A program made the translations under genes and the position numbers. A stretch of DNA of 64,000 nucleotides from AWTP1-13 sp963770295. Its GTDB lineage: Bacteria > Pseudomonadota > Alphaproteobacteria > Rhizobiales > Hyphomicrobiaceae. Below are positions 29,070 to 37,949 of the stretch, in pieces; positions within the stretch are counted from its first letter, which is position 1; the number at the start of each line of letters is the position of its first letter. The stretch is from the NCBI GenBank assembly GCA_963770295.1, contig CAVYPA010000015.1, positions 248,001 through 312,000 on the forward strand, given 5' to 3'. A model generated the notes under the pieces. The model made no database searches and was not told the DNA's origin. It saw nothing but the letters and a program-made list of their open reading frames with translations.

Positions 29070-29345
29070 TTTGACCCTTGGCGGGCAGACCGCGGTGACG
29101 GATCAGCCTAGAAGCCGATTTGCCCGCCGCGCCGAGCAGACCCGCGGTGAAGCTGATCACGGCGGCCATTCGGGAGATGGCGGCGATGCGAAAGTCGGCC
29201 ATGCCGAAGCGCTCCGCCGTTCGATGCTGGGGCTCATCCACAAGGGCGAACCGCGTGAGGCGCATCCTGCTTATTGGGCCCCGTTCGTTGTCGTAGGTGA
29301 AGGAGACACCGATGCAGCGTTGACGGGGGCTGCTATGACAGTCAC
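29070..29345 (+). pseudogene. CHAT-domain protein, C-terminal remnant
   Basis: One frame reads AVKLITAAIREMAAM and the next EALRRSMLGLIHKGEPREAHPAYWAPFVVVGEG. Together they match the end of CHAT (caspase-like) domains, whose hallmark is HPxYWAPFVLVG. The two parts are joined only by a frameshift near 29,170, and the catalytic His/Cys region is absent. It is a decayed tail with no product. Confidence 0.55.
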
Positions 29346-29706
29346 GAACAGAAAAAGGTGCCAACCGCTGCAAAAAATCAAAGGCCCGCGCCGCGTCCAC
29401 AGGAAGATTAGCGAGTTGAAATCCTTAGGTGCCGGCCGTCGCATCTGGGATGTCCGGCGTCAGTTCCCGCGTTCTGCCTCCACCACGCCGATCCCAGTTC
29501 AATCTCGCGTTCTCATTGGGCATTCTGTTTTCCTCGGGCGATCGGAGGCGCTCCATTACCCTGGCAAACTCCTCGCGCTTCTTCAACGGGCGGGTGGTCG
29601 CCTCGATCCCTGTTGCTTGCCAACTACTCGGCCCGATGGGACGTTTCGACGAACGCTTGCGAATGAGGGCTCCAATCCCCACCTACGGCCCGCAATGGAG
29701 GATGCC
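29346..29706. other. Gap before creA
   Basis: A charged minus-strand frame is open at 29,425-29,682 (EEFARVMERLRSPEENRM), but no family or start is convincing. Otherwise nothing recognisable. Confidence 0.3.
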
Positions 29707-30186
29707 ATGATCCGGACCCTGCTGGTTGCTTGCGTCGCCATCGCCGGCCTCACCGGGGCTGGGACACAGGCACGCGCCGATGACTTGCCGTGCGTGGGCA
29801 CGACCTTTCGCTTCATCGGCAAGAATGACCGGGTCTGCGTCAGCACCTTCGATGATCCCAAGGTGCCGGGCGTAGGGTGCCACGTTAGCCAGGTGTGGAC
29901 GGACGTTCTCAGTGGCACGATTGGCCTCGCCGAAGATCCGTCACGGTTTTCGATTGCACGCAGCCAGGTCGGTCCCATCGACCTAGACCTGGTCTCGCTT
30001 ACCGATCAGCAAGAAGTATATACCGCGCGCACATCCATCTTCGTCAAGTGTACCCACGTCTACCGAGTGCTGGACAAGAAAAGTAACACGCTGGTCTATC
30101 TCGCCATCAGCGATAAGCTGATTGAGGGCTCGCCGCAGAGTGCCGTCTCGACAGTGCCGATTATGCCTTGGGCGACGGGCCGTTAA
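29707..30186 (+). CDS. creA: CreA family periplasmic protein
   Basis: The 159-residue product has a signal peptide (residues 1-22, ending QARAD). The CreA fold markers follow: VGTTFRFIGKNDRVCVSTFDDPKVPGVGCHVS, DPSRFSIARSQVGPI and VYRVLDKKSNTLVYLAISDKLIEGSPQSAVSTVPI. CreA's role is not known; it is a small periplasmic protein named for its place in the E. coli cre locus. ATG 29,707 follows GGAGG by 5 bases. yccF starts 4 bases after the stop, so the two form an operon. Confidence 0.92.
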   Translation: MIRTLLVACVAIAGLTGAGTQARADDLPCVGTTFRFIGKNDRVCVSTFDDPKVPGVGCHVSQVWTDVLSGTIGLAEDPSRFSIARSQVGPIDLDLVSLTDQQEVYTARTSIFVKCTHVYRVLDKKSNTLVYLAISDKLIEGSPQSAVSTVPIMPWATGR

Positions 30187-30189
30187 CCG

Positions 30190-30645
30190 ATGGCACCGAT
30201 GGCCCTGTTGCTCAACCTGTTATGGCTGGTGCTCGGCGGAGTTTGGATGGCGCTGGGCTGGGGCGTCGCAGCCGTCGTGATGGCGATTACAATTATCGGC
30301 ATCCCCTGGGCGCGTGCCGCCTTCAGCATCGCGGTCTACACGTTGCTACCGTTTGGCTACAAAGCGGTGTCGCGAGAAGAGCACTTAGGCCGCGGTGACA
30401 TCGGGACCGGACCGCTCGGCGTCATCGGCAACATCGTCTGGCTGGTGCTTGCCGGCTGGTGGCTGGCGCTGGGGCATTTATTAGTGGCGATTGTTCTCGC
30501 GGTCACCATCATTGGCATTCCCTTCGCATGGGCCCACCTGAAGCTCGCTGGCATTGCGCTATGGCCCATCGGCAAGATCATCGTGCCTGCCGCGGACGCA
30601 CCCTTACGGTACCCGCCGCAAAGCGCACCGCGCGCGGATCGTTGA
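30190..30645 (+). CDS. yccF: YccF domain inner-membrane protein
   Basis: The 151-residue product contains two copies of the YccF repeat: LLNLLWLVLGGVWMALGWGV...ITIIGIPWARAAFSIA and IGNIVWLVLAGWWLALGHLL...VTIIGIPFAWAHLKLA. Each has two hydrophobic helices followed by the conserved IGIP turn. Function is unknown. It lies in the inner membrane, co-transcribed with creA. Confidence 0.92.
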   Translation: MAPMALLLNLLWLVLGGVWMALGWGVAAVVMAITIIGIPWARAAFSIAVYTLLPFGYKAVSREEHLGRGDIGTGPLGVIGNIVWLVLAGWWLALGHLLVAIVLAVTIIGIPFAWAHLKLAGIALWPIGKIIVPAADAPLRYPPQSAPRADR

Positions 30646-31365
30646 GGCTGCGCGTCGCTCGCTACCATGCCAGATTATGCAACGATGGTGCGGGCTGGCG
30701 TCCGCGACCCCGAGGTTTCTGGTCCCGTCTTCTTAACCGCTTCCGCTAACCGGCGCCGCTACTCAATAACAAAAGTCGGCTTTAGGTCATCACCTTACGT
30801 CATTCGGCCCTTGAGGTTACGCGTAGTGCTCGCCAGTTGCTTGGGCGGGAGCCACCATGCCGAGGGCTCGCGTCATCTGGCACCAGTCGGCCAGGTTTGG
30901 ACCTGGAGCGAGTAAGGTTCTTGTCAGCGGTCTTGCAGACGCTGGGCTCGGGCGCGTCTGCCCTTTGGAATGGACTCGGGAAGCGCACCATCGAACATTG
31001 GGCAGGCTTGGGCAGGCCGGTCACGCACGCAACCGAGGCAATCACCTACAGGATCGGCGCGCCGCTGATAGCGCCGTCCTGCTCAAGAGGCATACTCAAT
31101 CAGCCGAATGGCTCCCCGATCAGCTTCGAGATCGCGGCGGAATCAATGCCGCCATCGGCCCGATCGTGCGTAACAACGAGCATGCCCGCGGCTCCGCCAC
31201 CTTCTCCCCTTGGGAGGATGTTGTTCGCCTTGTACCAGGCTTGGTCACGCCCGAGCAATGGTAACCACGCCACGAAATGATGGGCGGCTCGAACCTCCCG
31301 ACGGAACATTTTCGCCCTATATTTTGGGGAGACGTCGAGAACCGTTAAGACTACAGATTAGAGTG
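30646..31365. other. Gap between yccF and the FemAB-like gene
   Basis: Around 700 bases with overlapping open frames on both strands and no recognised protein. A minus-strand piece near 31,100-31,200 (MLVVTHDRADGGIDSAAISK) has protein-like composition. It may be an old remnant. Confidence 0.35.
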
Positions 31366-32538
31366 ATGGAACCGCCAGTTTTTCGTCAGTTAACGGCTCG
31401 GATCCTGCCCAGTATCGCAGCTATCGACCGCAGGGCGTGGGATAGGATCTTCGGCGCCGCCAGCGAGGGTTTCGACTACTATCTAGCCTGCGAGAATGCA
31501 CCTCCATCCATGTTTGAGTTTTCGGCGGTTGGAGTTTTGGATGGCGAGACCCTTGTGGCGGGTGCGCCCGCGTTCCGCACCAACTTTCGCCTCGATATGA
31601 TGCTGGAGGGCCGTTCGCGCAACCTTGCGGACTGGGTTGGGCGCCGGTTCCCCCGGCTGATAAACATTGCGGTAATGGGCGCCGGCTCACCGCACTCAGA
31701 TGACCTATCCCTGGCGATCGATCCTGCATTGAACGCGTCACAGCGCAAGCTAGCGCTCGAAATGCTGCTCGACGGACTGGAGCGGCAGGCGGCACTCTCG
31801 GGAATCGGCATGACGTTCCTCAAGAATGTGAGCGATCGCGACAGCCATTGGTCGCACGAGGTCTTGCAGCGGCGAGGCTATGCACGAGTTGCCGCGCTCC
31901 CGATCGCCACGCTCTCAGTCCCAAATTCCGACGAAGCCTACATTGCGAGCCTATCGGCCAATATGCGCAGCAACATCCGGCGCAAAATGAAGCGTGCGAA
32001 GCAATTGCGCGTTGAAGTTCGCGGCTCCGTTGAAGGCGTCGAGGAGGAAATCTTTGCTTTGCGGGAGGCCACCCGACGACGCGCAATGACTAATTACGAT
32101 GTCTTTGCCGAAGTTTCGACGAGCTACTTTCGGCATGTGTTGTCCCGCCTCGGCGAGAGAGCCAAGCTATTGCTGTATTGGAGGGGCGACGCTCTTATTG
32201 GCTTTGCGCTCGTCTTAATCGAGCCAGGTCGGCTTATTGAGAAGTACACCGGCATGCGGTATCCAGATGGCCCCGCTCATGGCGTTTTCTTCATGAACTG
32301 GATGACGCAGGTGCGCCTATGCGTCGAGCGCGGCATTCCTGAGTTGCACGCCGGTGAAACGACATATCTCACCAAAGCGAGACTGGGGTGCAAGCTTCAC
32401 CGCTCTTGGATCTACTTTCGCCACCATCGCAGACCCGTGAACGGTCTGTTTGGCCTCCTGAGCCGCTGGATCGCGTTCGATAGCACCGACCCCGACCTAC
32501 GCAAGCTGGGGACTGAAGCGCCCTATGTAGAGCCATAG
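31366..32538 (+). CDS. FemAB-like / GNAT-fold acyltransferase (peptidogalycan biosynthesis family)
   Basis: The 390-residue product matches the rhizobial double-GNAT family. It has SEGFDYYLACENAPPSMFEF near the N-terminus, SANMRSNIRRKMKRAKQLRVEV at the join of the two GNAT lobes, LLYWRGDALIGFALVL in motif A, and TYLTKARLGCKLHRSWIYFRH near the end. Related proteins transfer aminoacyl or acyl groups in envelope polymer synthesis; the substrate here is unknown. ATG 31,366 is used because the family alignment begins here. The longer frame upstream is not protein-like. Confidence 0.8.
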   Translation: MEPPVFRQLTARILPSIAAIDRRAWDRIFGAASEGFDYYLACENAPPSMFEFSAVGVLDGETLVAGAPAFRTNFRLDMMLEGRSRNLADWVGRRFPRLINIAVMGAGSPHSDDLSLAIDPALNASQRKLALEMLLDGLERQAALSGIGMTFLKNVSDRDSHWSHEVLQRRGYARVAALPIATLSVPNSDEAYIASLSANMRSNIRRKMKRAKQLRVEVRGSVEGVEEEIFALREATRRRAMTNYDVFAEVSTSYFRHVLSRLGERAKLLLYWRGDALIGFALVLIEPGRLIEKYTGMRYPDGPAHGVFFMNWMTQVRLCVERGIPELHAGETTYLTKARLGCKLHRSWIYFRHHRRPVNGLFGLLSRWIAFDSTDPDLRKLGTEAPYVEP

Positions 32539-33084
32539 TTGTGAGCCCGTCCCGACTGAGCAGCCGCAGTCTATCGGCGCGGATTGCTCCGTGGCTATCC
32601 AGTTGCGCCGCGACCAGCTCGATGTCGAGCGGTCCCTGCCTTTGGGTGGTTGCGCGCCTGACGACGGTCGCGGTGGGAACGGAGATCGCTCTCCGCCCCC
32701 CACACAGATCCCGGCAAGCGCGGCTAACGCACCGGGCTCAAACCTGTCGATTCTGCACCCACCTATATAAAAGAGCCGGCGATGCAGAGATCCCGAGCAT
32801 GATGGGGGAAAAATGGCCAGCGAGCATCCCAGCGACTTTGTCACCGAGAAAGGCAGAAGGTCCGCTTATAGGGGTCCATGAGACCAACGGACGGGCGTGT
32901 AAAGTGCCCTCCACGAGGTTGCCCTTGTCGTGACAACTGCGCAGTGCGCGCTTCCCAGCTTGCCTCAGGCGAAGTCGCCTCGTCCCTTGCTCTGATGATG
33001 TGCTCGTGGGTCGTCTTGCGGTCGACGTCCCTCAATTTCACCGGTCCAAGCGCGTTCAGCAAACTCGGTCCGGTTTCACTGAGC
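32539..33084. other. Gap left of the IS3 element
   Basis: No gene is called. Two minus-strand stretches look somewhat coding (GPLDIELVAAQLDSHGAIRA near 32,600; KLRDVDRKTTHEHIIRARDE near 33,000) but match nothing I recognise. The second abuts the IS3 end and may be an interrupted gene. Confidence 0.35.
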
Positions 33085-33105
33085 TGAGCCCCTTCTTTCA
33101 TCCAT

Positions 33106-33981
33106 TCAGGAGTAAAGTCCTGGGTTGCAGTTTTGACCAACACTGTTCGCGGCCGCAATGGCGATATGCTGGGCGTGGAACTCTTCCGGGGTCCTGTTGG
33201 CTAGCGCCGAGTGAGGACGCACGCCGTTGTAATCGATACGCCAAGAATCGAGGGCGGCGCGTGCCTGGGCCAACGAGCCAAACAGCGTCTCATTCAAGCA
33301 CTCATCCCGCAGTCGACCGATGAAGCTCTCAACAAACGCATTCTGCTGAGGCTTGCCCGGTGCGATGTAGTGCCAGTCGACACCTCTCGTGTCCGTCCAG
33401 ATCAGGATCGCCTTGCTGGTCAGCTCGGTACCGTTATCGGAAACACAGCTCTTGGGCCGGCCCGGCCGCGCGATCAGTGCGTCAAGCTCCCGGGCTACGC
33501 GCACGCCCGACAACGAGGTGTCCGGGATCAACGCCAGGCTCTCACGCGTGAAGTCGTCGACGATCGCTAGGATCCGAAAGCGCCGGCCGTTGCTGAAACA
33601 GTCGGACACGAAATCCAGTGACCAGCGCTCGTTGGGACCGCTCGGAAGTGCCAGCGGCGCACGTACGCCCAAGGCGCGTTTGCGGGCGCTACGCTGGCGC
33701 ACTTGCAGTTTCTCTTCACGGTAAAGCCGTCGAAAGCGTTTGTGATTCATGCGCCATCCCTCACGTCTCAGCAACACATGCAAGCGACGGTAGCCGAAGC
33801 GACGCCGCCGGTGCGCCAGTGCTCGAATGCGCAGCCGCACGTCCGTGTCGCCGGCACGGCGGCTGCGGTAGCGCATCGATGCGCGATCCACACCCAGTAT
33901 CCTGCACGCCCGCCGCTCGCTCACCCCATGCACTCCACAGGCATGAGCCACGGCCTGCCGTTTGGCGGCGGGCGTCACCAC
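33106..33981 (-). CDS. IS3 family transposase OrfB (DDE integrase)
   Basis: The 291-residue product has an HTH_21-like start (RRACRILGVDRASMRYRSRR, HRRRRFGYRRLHVLLRREG). The rve catalytic core follows: first Asp in WSLDFVSDCF, second Asp in CVSDNGTELTS, and Glu in NAFVESFIGRLRDECLNE. The C-terminal WRIDYNGVRPHSALANRTPEEF is typical. The frame begins with GTG codons inside the end of orfA. Translation probably depends on a -1 slip at the A-rich AAGAAAG, making an OrfAB fusion. Confidence 0.9.
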   Translation of the reverse strand: MVTPAAKRQAVAHACGVHGVSERRACRILGVDRASMRYRSRRAGDTDVRLRIRALAHRRRRFGYRRLHVLLRREGWRMNHKRFRRLYREEKLQVRQRSARKRALGVRAPLALPSGPNERWSLDFVSDCFSNGRRFRILAIVDDFTRESLALIPDTSLSGVRVARELDALIARPGRPKSCVSDNGTELTSKAILIWTDTRGVDWHYIAPGKPQQNAFVESFIGRLRDECLNETLFGSLAQARAALDSWRIDYNGVRPHSALANRTPEEFHAQHIAIAAANSVGQNCNPGLYS

Positions 33982-34241
33982 TTTCTTGAGTTGATGTCCT
34001 TCAAAACGGCGATATCCAGCATCGCCTCTGCCAATAGCTTCTTCAGCTTCCCGTTCTCGTCCTCAAGCGCCTTCAGCCTCTTGGCGTCCGACACTTCGAG
34101 CCCGCCGAACTTGGCTTTCCATTTGTAAAAAGTGGCTTCCGAAATTCCGTGCTTGCGGCACACATCCGCCGTCGTCGCCCCCGCCTCCTGCTCCCGCAGG
34201 ATCCCGATGATCTGCTCCTCGCTGAACCGGCTTCCCTTCAT
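33975..34241 (-). CDS. IS3 family transposase OrfA (helix-turn-helix)
   Basis: The 88-residue product has the transposase_8 helix-turn-helix (RFSEEQIIGILREQEAG..VCRKHGISEATFYKWKAKFG) followed by a leucine-zipper-like helix (ALEDENGKLKKLLAEAMLDI). It binds the element ends and overlaps orfB by a few bases in the -1 frame. ATG 34,241 is preceded by GGAGACGG. Confidence 0.92.
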   Translation of the reverse strand: MKGSRFSEEQIIGILREQEAGATTADVCRKHGISEATFYKWKAKFGGLEVSDAKRLKALEDENGKLKKLLAEAMLDIAVLKDINSRKW

Positions 34242-34299
34242 CGTCCGTCTCCTCTCAGTGACGGACTCTACCCCTTTTTGGAGGAATTTTCGGGGCTCA

Positions 34300-34666
34300 G
34301 GTCATCACACAAAAGGGCTCCGGTGAAGGGCCGAGCGTTGGCAATCCGGGTTCGGGTGTTTCTCCAACCGGTGCGCGGGTTAGTGCCGATATGCCTCGTT
34401 GCGCCACGTCCTTTACGATATGTCGCAAAACCGAGCGCGACAGCCTTGAGCTGCGTCAAGACCGGCGGGATACAGGAACAAACACGTTAAGCCGGGTCGC
34501 CTTTCAGCTCCTCAGCAGTGCCGACGCTGGATCTTACGCTGCGCGTCGTGAGCTGGTGCAGTAGCTGGTCAAACGGCGCAGCACTTGACCATTTGATAGC
34601 CGATAAGTTGGTTGCGCCGTCTGCGATAGCGAACGATGCGGTAAGGAGAGCATGCAGGAGGTGCCG
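34300..34666. other. Gap between IS3 and the deacetylase gene
   Basis: No gene recognised in about 365 bases. This should contain the promoter of the deacetylase gene. Confidence 0.35.
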
Positions 34667-35707
34667 ATGAGGCGGCTCACCCACCCCGTCAACATCGCCA
34701 CCGCGCTCGCCCTTAGCGTCGCACTCGTGGCGTATATCGCCCTCAACTCTCCTATCTTCCAGACATACGTGCGAGTTGCGCCTGACGCTTCTCCGGCGCT
34801 GGCGGGCAACACGCCCCCGCTTGAAACTCCCGTGGCGCCGGTTCCGCAGCCGATAGCGAACAGCGCGGAACAGCGGGGCATGGCAGTCGGGCGGCAGCCT
34901 TGCACCAATCCCAACGCGCTGGGCGTCACACGCACGGTCGAAGTCGACACAGCAGGCGGGCCAGGCTTCGGTTTCGCGCAGTACAAGGCGTACGACTTCC
35001 TGCTCCTGAACGAGGTGGTCCTCACCTTCGACGACGGACCTTGGCCCGGCAATACCGGCAAGGTGCTCGACGCTCTGGCGCAACATTGCGTCAAAGCCAC
35101 GTTCTTCCCGATCGGCAAGCACGCGCTGTGGCATCCGGAGCTCCTGAAAGCGGTTGCCGCGGCGGGCCACACGATTGGTGGCCATACCTGGTCGCATGCC
35201 AACCTCAGGAAATTGAAGGGCGATAAGGCGACGGAGGAAATCGAGAAGGGCTTCAGCGCCGTCAGGCTCGCGCTCGGCGCTCCTCCGGCTCCATTCTTCC
35301 GGTTCCCGTACCTGCAAGATCCCAAGGATCAGATCGCCTACCTCGGCTCGCGCAACATTGCCATCATCTCGCATGACCTCGACAGCGTCGACTTCAGGAT
35401 GCACAAGCCCGAGGATGTCATCAAATCGGTCATGACCAAGCTGGAAAGGAAAGGGAAAGGCATCATCCTGATGCACGACTTCCAGCGGGCGACCACAAAA
35501 GCCATGCCGGATCTGCTCAACGAGCTGAAAGCGAAGGGCTACAAGGTCGTGCACATGAAGGCCAAGACGCCGGTGGCAACGCTTGCCCAGTGGGACGCCG
35601 CCGCCAAGAATGAGGCGGCGATCGGCACCGTGCCCGCAATCAGTGTGGTGCGCACAGTCGAAGACGCGGTCATCGCGCTTCCGGCGAAGGCACCTCAGAC
35701 GAAGTAG
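34667..35707 (+). CDS. Polysaccharide deacetylase (NodB homology, CE4)
   Basis: The 346-residue product has one N-terminal membrane helix (residues 10-27) and a Pro/Ala linker. The metal-dependent CE4 domain follows: TFDDGPWPG with Asp122/Asp123, GGHTWSHANL with metal ligands His173/His177, FFRFPYLQD, SHDLDSVDFR and IILMHDF. It would remove N-acetyl or O-acetyl groups from chitin-like, peptidoglycan or capsular sugars outside the membrane. ATG 34,667 is chosen over 34,652 because AGGAGG sits 5 bases before it. It is monocistronic. Confidence 0.9.
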   Translation: MRRLTHPVNIATALALSVALVAYIALNSPIFQTYVRVAPDASPALAGNTPPLETPVAPVPQPIANSAEQRGMAVGRQPCTNPNALGVTRTVEVDTAGGPGFGFAQYKAYDFLLLNEVVLTFDDGPWPGNTGKVLDALAQHCVKATFFPIGKHALWHPELLKAVAAAGHTIGGHTWSHANLRKLKGDKATEEIEKGFSAVRLALGAPPAPFFRFPYLQDPKDQIAYLGSRNIAIISHDLDSVDFRMHKPEDVIKSVMTKLERKGKGIILMHDFQRATTKAMPDLLNELKAKGYKVVHMKAKTPVATLAQWDAAAKNEAAIGTVPAISVVRTVEDAVIALPAKAPQTK

Positions 35708-35844
35708 AAGTTGCTGGCCGCCGCACAGGTAGCACTGCCGAGCCGGCCGCCAACTTAGCGCGCGGAGGGAGGCGCCGGAATAGTGGCCGCGCCGCCCGGC
35801 AGCGGTAGGGTGACGGCGGCGGCGGGGGCATCGCAGTAGCATGC

Positions 35845-36090
35845 TCGTCTGCGGAAAAGGCGGTGGCGCAGGGAACGATCGCTCACTTCGGCAGATACAG
35901 CGTCAACGAGGCAGACAAGACGATTATCCTTCACATCGAAACGAGCACGTTTCCCAACTGGAACGGGGTCGAGCAGAAGCGGCCCTTCACTCTCACAGGT
36001 GACGAACTGCGGTGGCTGCGTCTGGCGGCGGATCAGGCGAGATCGTGTTGAAGCGAGCCAAGCAGATGGCCAGGAAACTTGTCCCATGCT
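35845..36090 (+). pseudogene. Lipocalin-like domain protein remnant
   Basis: The frame reads GTIAHFGRYSVNEADKTIIL, ETSTFPNWNGVEQKRPFTLTGDELRW. Then, after a frameshift near 36,015, it reads ASGGGSGEIVLKRAK. This is the second half of the lipocalin_5 family (intact relative at 56.3 kb). The N-terminal half is missing. The remnant runs into the start of the dienelactone hydrolase gene. Confidence 0.65.
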
Positions 36091-36829
36091 GTCGCAATGT
36101 CTGAGAACGACGACACGGCTACTGTCTTTTTGCGCGATCCCTCTTTGTGCGAGCATAACTTTTGCTGCGGAGCCTTTCCGTGGTCTGGCACCCTCTGGAG
36201 CCGGCCCAAGCCCCGCTGTTCTGCTCGTTCCCGGATGTTCCGGTTTCGTCGTTCGCAACGGCACCAACCACTACGAAGAGCGCGGCGGGCAATTGCAGGC
36301 GGCGGGATACTTCGTAGTCTTTGTGGATTACTTGAGTCATCGTCGGCTGACGGATTGCGCCGGCGGCCGCAATGTCACTCACGCTGAGGTCGCAGCCGAT
36401 ATTGAAGAAGCAGCCCGATGGGTTCAGGGCCAGCCGGGCGTCGTCTCTGGAAAGATATTTGCCATTGGTTGGTCGTACGGGGGCGGTGGCGTCCTCGCCG
36501 CACTCAAGGCTATGCCTCCAGAGTCGCCGCCCCTGTTCGCAAAGGCGGTCGTGTACTATCCGGACTGCCGTCGAGCGATGCCATGGTCGTCGACGAGCGT
36601 CTCCGTTCTGATGCTCATGGGCGCCATGGATAACGTCGCGCTTCCTGTCCTATGCGATCCAGTGATAAATGGAGCGCCTCCCAACGGTCTGCGCACCGTT
36701 CTATATCCCAACGCGCGTCATGGCTTCGACATGCGGAACCTGCCGGAGCGCGCCGAATTTGGCAGGCTTGGCTATAACCCGGAAGCCGCTCAGGCATCGT
36801 GGATGGCCGTGCTCGATTTCCTCCGGTAG
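36086..36829 (+). CDS. Dienelactone hydrolase family protein, exported
   Basis: The 247-residue product starts with a signal peptide (MLSQCLRTTTRLLSFCAIPL... ending FAAEP). The alpha/beta-hydrolase core contains LLVPGCSGF, nucleophile Ser in IGWSYGGGGVLA, Asp in LMGAMDNVA and His in YPNARHGFD. It should hydrolyse an ester or lactone in the periplasm. The frame is open upstream to 35,999, but that part belongs to the lipocalin remnant. An integrase remnant lies right after the stop. Confidence 0.82.
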   Translation: MLSQCLRTTTRLLSFCAIPLCASITFAAEPFRGLAPSGAGPSPAVLLVPGCSGFVVRNGTNHYEERGGQLQAAGYFVVFVDYLSHRRLTDCAGGRNVTHAEVAADIEEAARWVQGQPGVVSGKIFAIGWSYGGGGVLAALKAMPPESPPLFAKAVVYYPDCRRAMPWSSTSVSVLMLMGAMDNVALPVLCDPVINGAPPNGLRTVLYPNARHGFDMRNLPERAEFGRLGYNPEAAQASWMAVLDFLR

Positions 36830-36863
36830 TCCGCTTCTGGCACGAAATCCCGAATTGTGCACT

Positions 36864-36887
36864 GGGCAGAGCGGGTCCGCTCTGCCC
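36864..36887. terminator. Perfect 10-base hairpin after integrase remnant, copy 2
   Basis: GGGCAGAGCG and CGCTCTGCCC are separated by 4 bases. It lies directly after the integrase stop codon (minus strand) and 35 bases after the hydrolase stop (plus strand), so it may end transcription from both sides. The same hairpin occurs at 24,989. Confidence 0.55.
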
Positions 36888-36894
36888 GAGTAGA

Positions 36895-36996
36895 TCAGAC
36901 ATCGATTTTCTCGGCGATCTCGAGGGCGTCGTCGACTTCGACGCCAAGATAACGCACCGTGCTTTTCGATCTTGGAATGGCCGAGCGATTGGGCTT
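36895..36996 (-). pseudogene. Tyrosine integrase, 3'-end remnant, copy 2
   Basis: The minus strand reads SKSTVRYLGVEVDDALEIAEKIDV and stops at 36,895. It is a near-copy of the remnant at 25,020, with one base inserted in the run before STVRYLG. The catalytic core is missing. A serine-recombinase-like remnant follows on the same strand. Confidence 0.6.
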
Positions 36997-37016
36997 CATA
37001 CTACGCGTCTCCTATC

Positions 37017-37310
37017 TCATTGAAAGTCAAAGGTCCGCTGCGCGCCGTTCGGTGTTAGCGGACGTGAAGCGTTCGAGTTCCCGCAGAAAGAATCCAGATC
37101 AGCCGCCTTGATTACCCAAGGAGCGCCGGGGCAGACCTGTCGTCCCTTGATGTCGCCGCGACGGAGCATGCGCAGCGCAGTCATGTTGCAGACGCCGATG
37201 ATCTTGGCAGCGGCCTCCAGCGTGATCTCGCCGCGCTCGGCCCATTCACCGTCGCGATATGCTGCAATGTCCCGGTGTTTTCTAGCCCATTTTATTCGCC
37301 GTAATCACTT
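37017..37310 (-). pseudogene. Large serine recombinase, C-terminal remnant with helix-turn-helix
   Basis: The minus strand encodes about 90 residues without an initiator: EWAERGEITLEAAAKIIGVCNMTALRMLRRGDIKGRQVCPGAPWVIKAADL. This is the DNA-binding tail found in many rhizobial serine recombinases. An in-frame stop lies just upstream, so only the tail is left. It ends at 37,017. Confidence 0.55.
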
Positions 37311-37525
37311 GTAGTTAAGACGATCAGCGGCGGTCGCGCTGCATCGGCCGGATTGACGGCTGGCCGGGCGGGACGCTTTGGGACACGTTGAGGGTGATTG
37401 TTGCGGGCTTTCGCGGCATAGGTGACCCCAAGCGGGCTCCCAAGTGGGACACACTGTTGCAAAGATTTGCGGTGACAAGGGGCTCAAGCCTCTCTCTTGC
37501 ACAAGTGCCGAAGGAGAAACATGCC

Positions 37526-37927
37526 ATGGCTGACAAGACTGGGTCGTGCCTCTGCGGGGCTGTTGCATTCGAGATTACGGGACAGCTCAGGCCGGTGATT
37601 GCGTGCCACTGTCATCGATGTCGCAAGCAGACCGGCACCTATATGTCGTCGACCGCGGTGAAGGATGAACAGTTCAGGCTCACCGAAACACGCGGCCTCA
37701 AATGGTACCGCTCAAGCGATACGGGGCGACGAGGGTTCTGCGAGCAATGCGGTTCGGTGTTGTTCTGGAAAGGTGACGGGTACGACTACATCGCAATTGC
37801 TGCCGGCTCCGTCGACGGGAAGCTCGGCGTCACTCTGGAGGGCCACATCTTCTGCGAGAGCGCCGGGGACTACTACCAGATCACCGGCGGGAGATTTCAG
37901 GCACCCGGACTGCACAAGGAGCCCTAG
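37526..37927 (+). CDS. GFA / CENP-V family zinc protein
   Basis: The 133-residue protein has the zinc-binding cysteines of the glutathione-dependent formaldehyde-activating family: CLCGAVAF near the start, CHCHRCRKQTG, and CEQCGSVLFW. Members bind glutathione adducts or act as S-(hydroxymethyl)glutathione-related proteins, but many have no known activity. ATG 37,526 is preceded by AGGAG at about 9 bases. A second family member is at 44,395 but is not closely similar. Confidence 0.88.
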   Translation: MADKTGSCLCGAVAFEITGQLRPVIACHCHRCRKQTGTYMSSTAVKDEQFRLTETRGLKWYRSSDTGRRGFCEQCGSVLFWKGDGYDYIAIAAGSVDGKLGVTLEGHIFCESAGDYYQITGGRFQAPGLHKEP

Positions 37928-37949
37928 ACATCTTAGCGACACATAGACT

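Larger units (their letters stand above)
33085..34299 (-). mobile_element. IS3-family insertion sequence (IS407-like), about 1.2 kb
   Basis: Ends are set by TGAGCCCC at 33,085-33,092 and its inverse GGGGCTCA at 34,292-34,299. They bound two overlapping genes typical of IS3: a small helix-turn-helix OrfA and a DDE integrase OrfB. No matching 3-4 base target duplication flanks these ends. Either the true tips are offset by a few bases, or a flank has rearranged. Both genes are intact, so the element may be active. Confidence 0.8.

Noticed and set aside
30837..31280. Overlapping open plus-strand frames as genes
   Set aside because: Composition is not protein-like, there are no ribosome sites, and frames on both strands overlap; treated as a gap.
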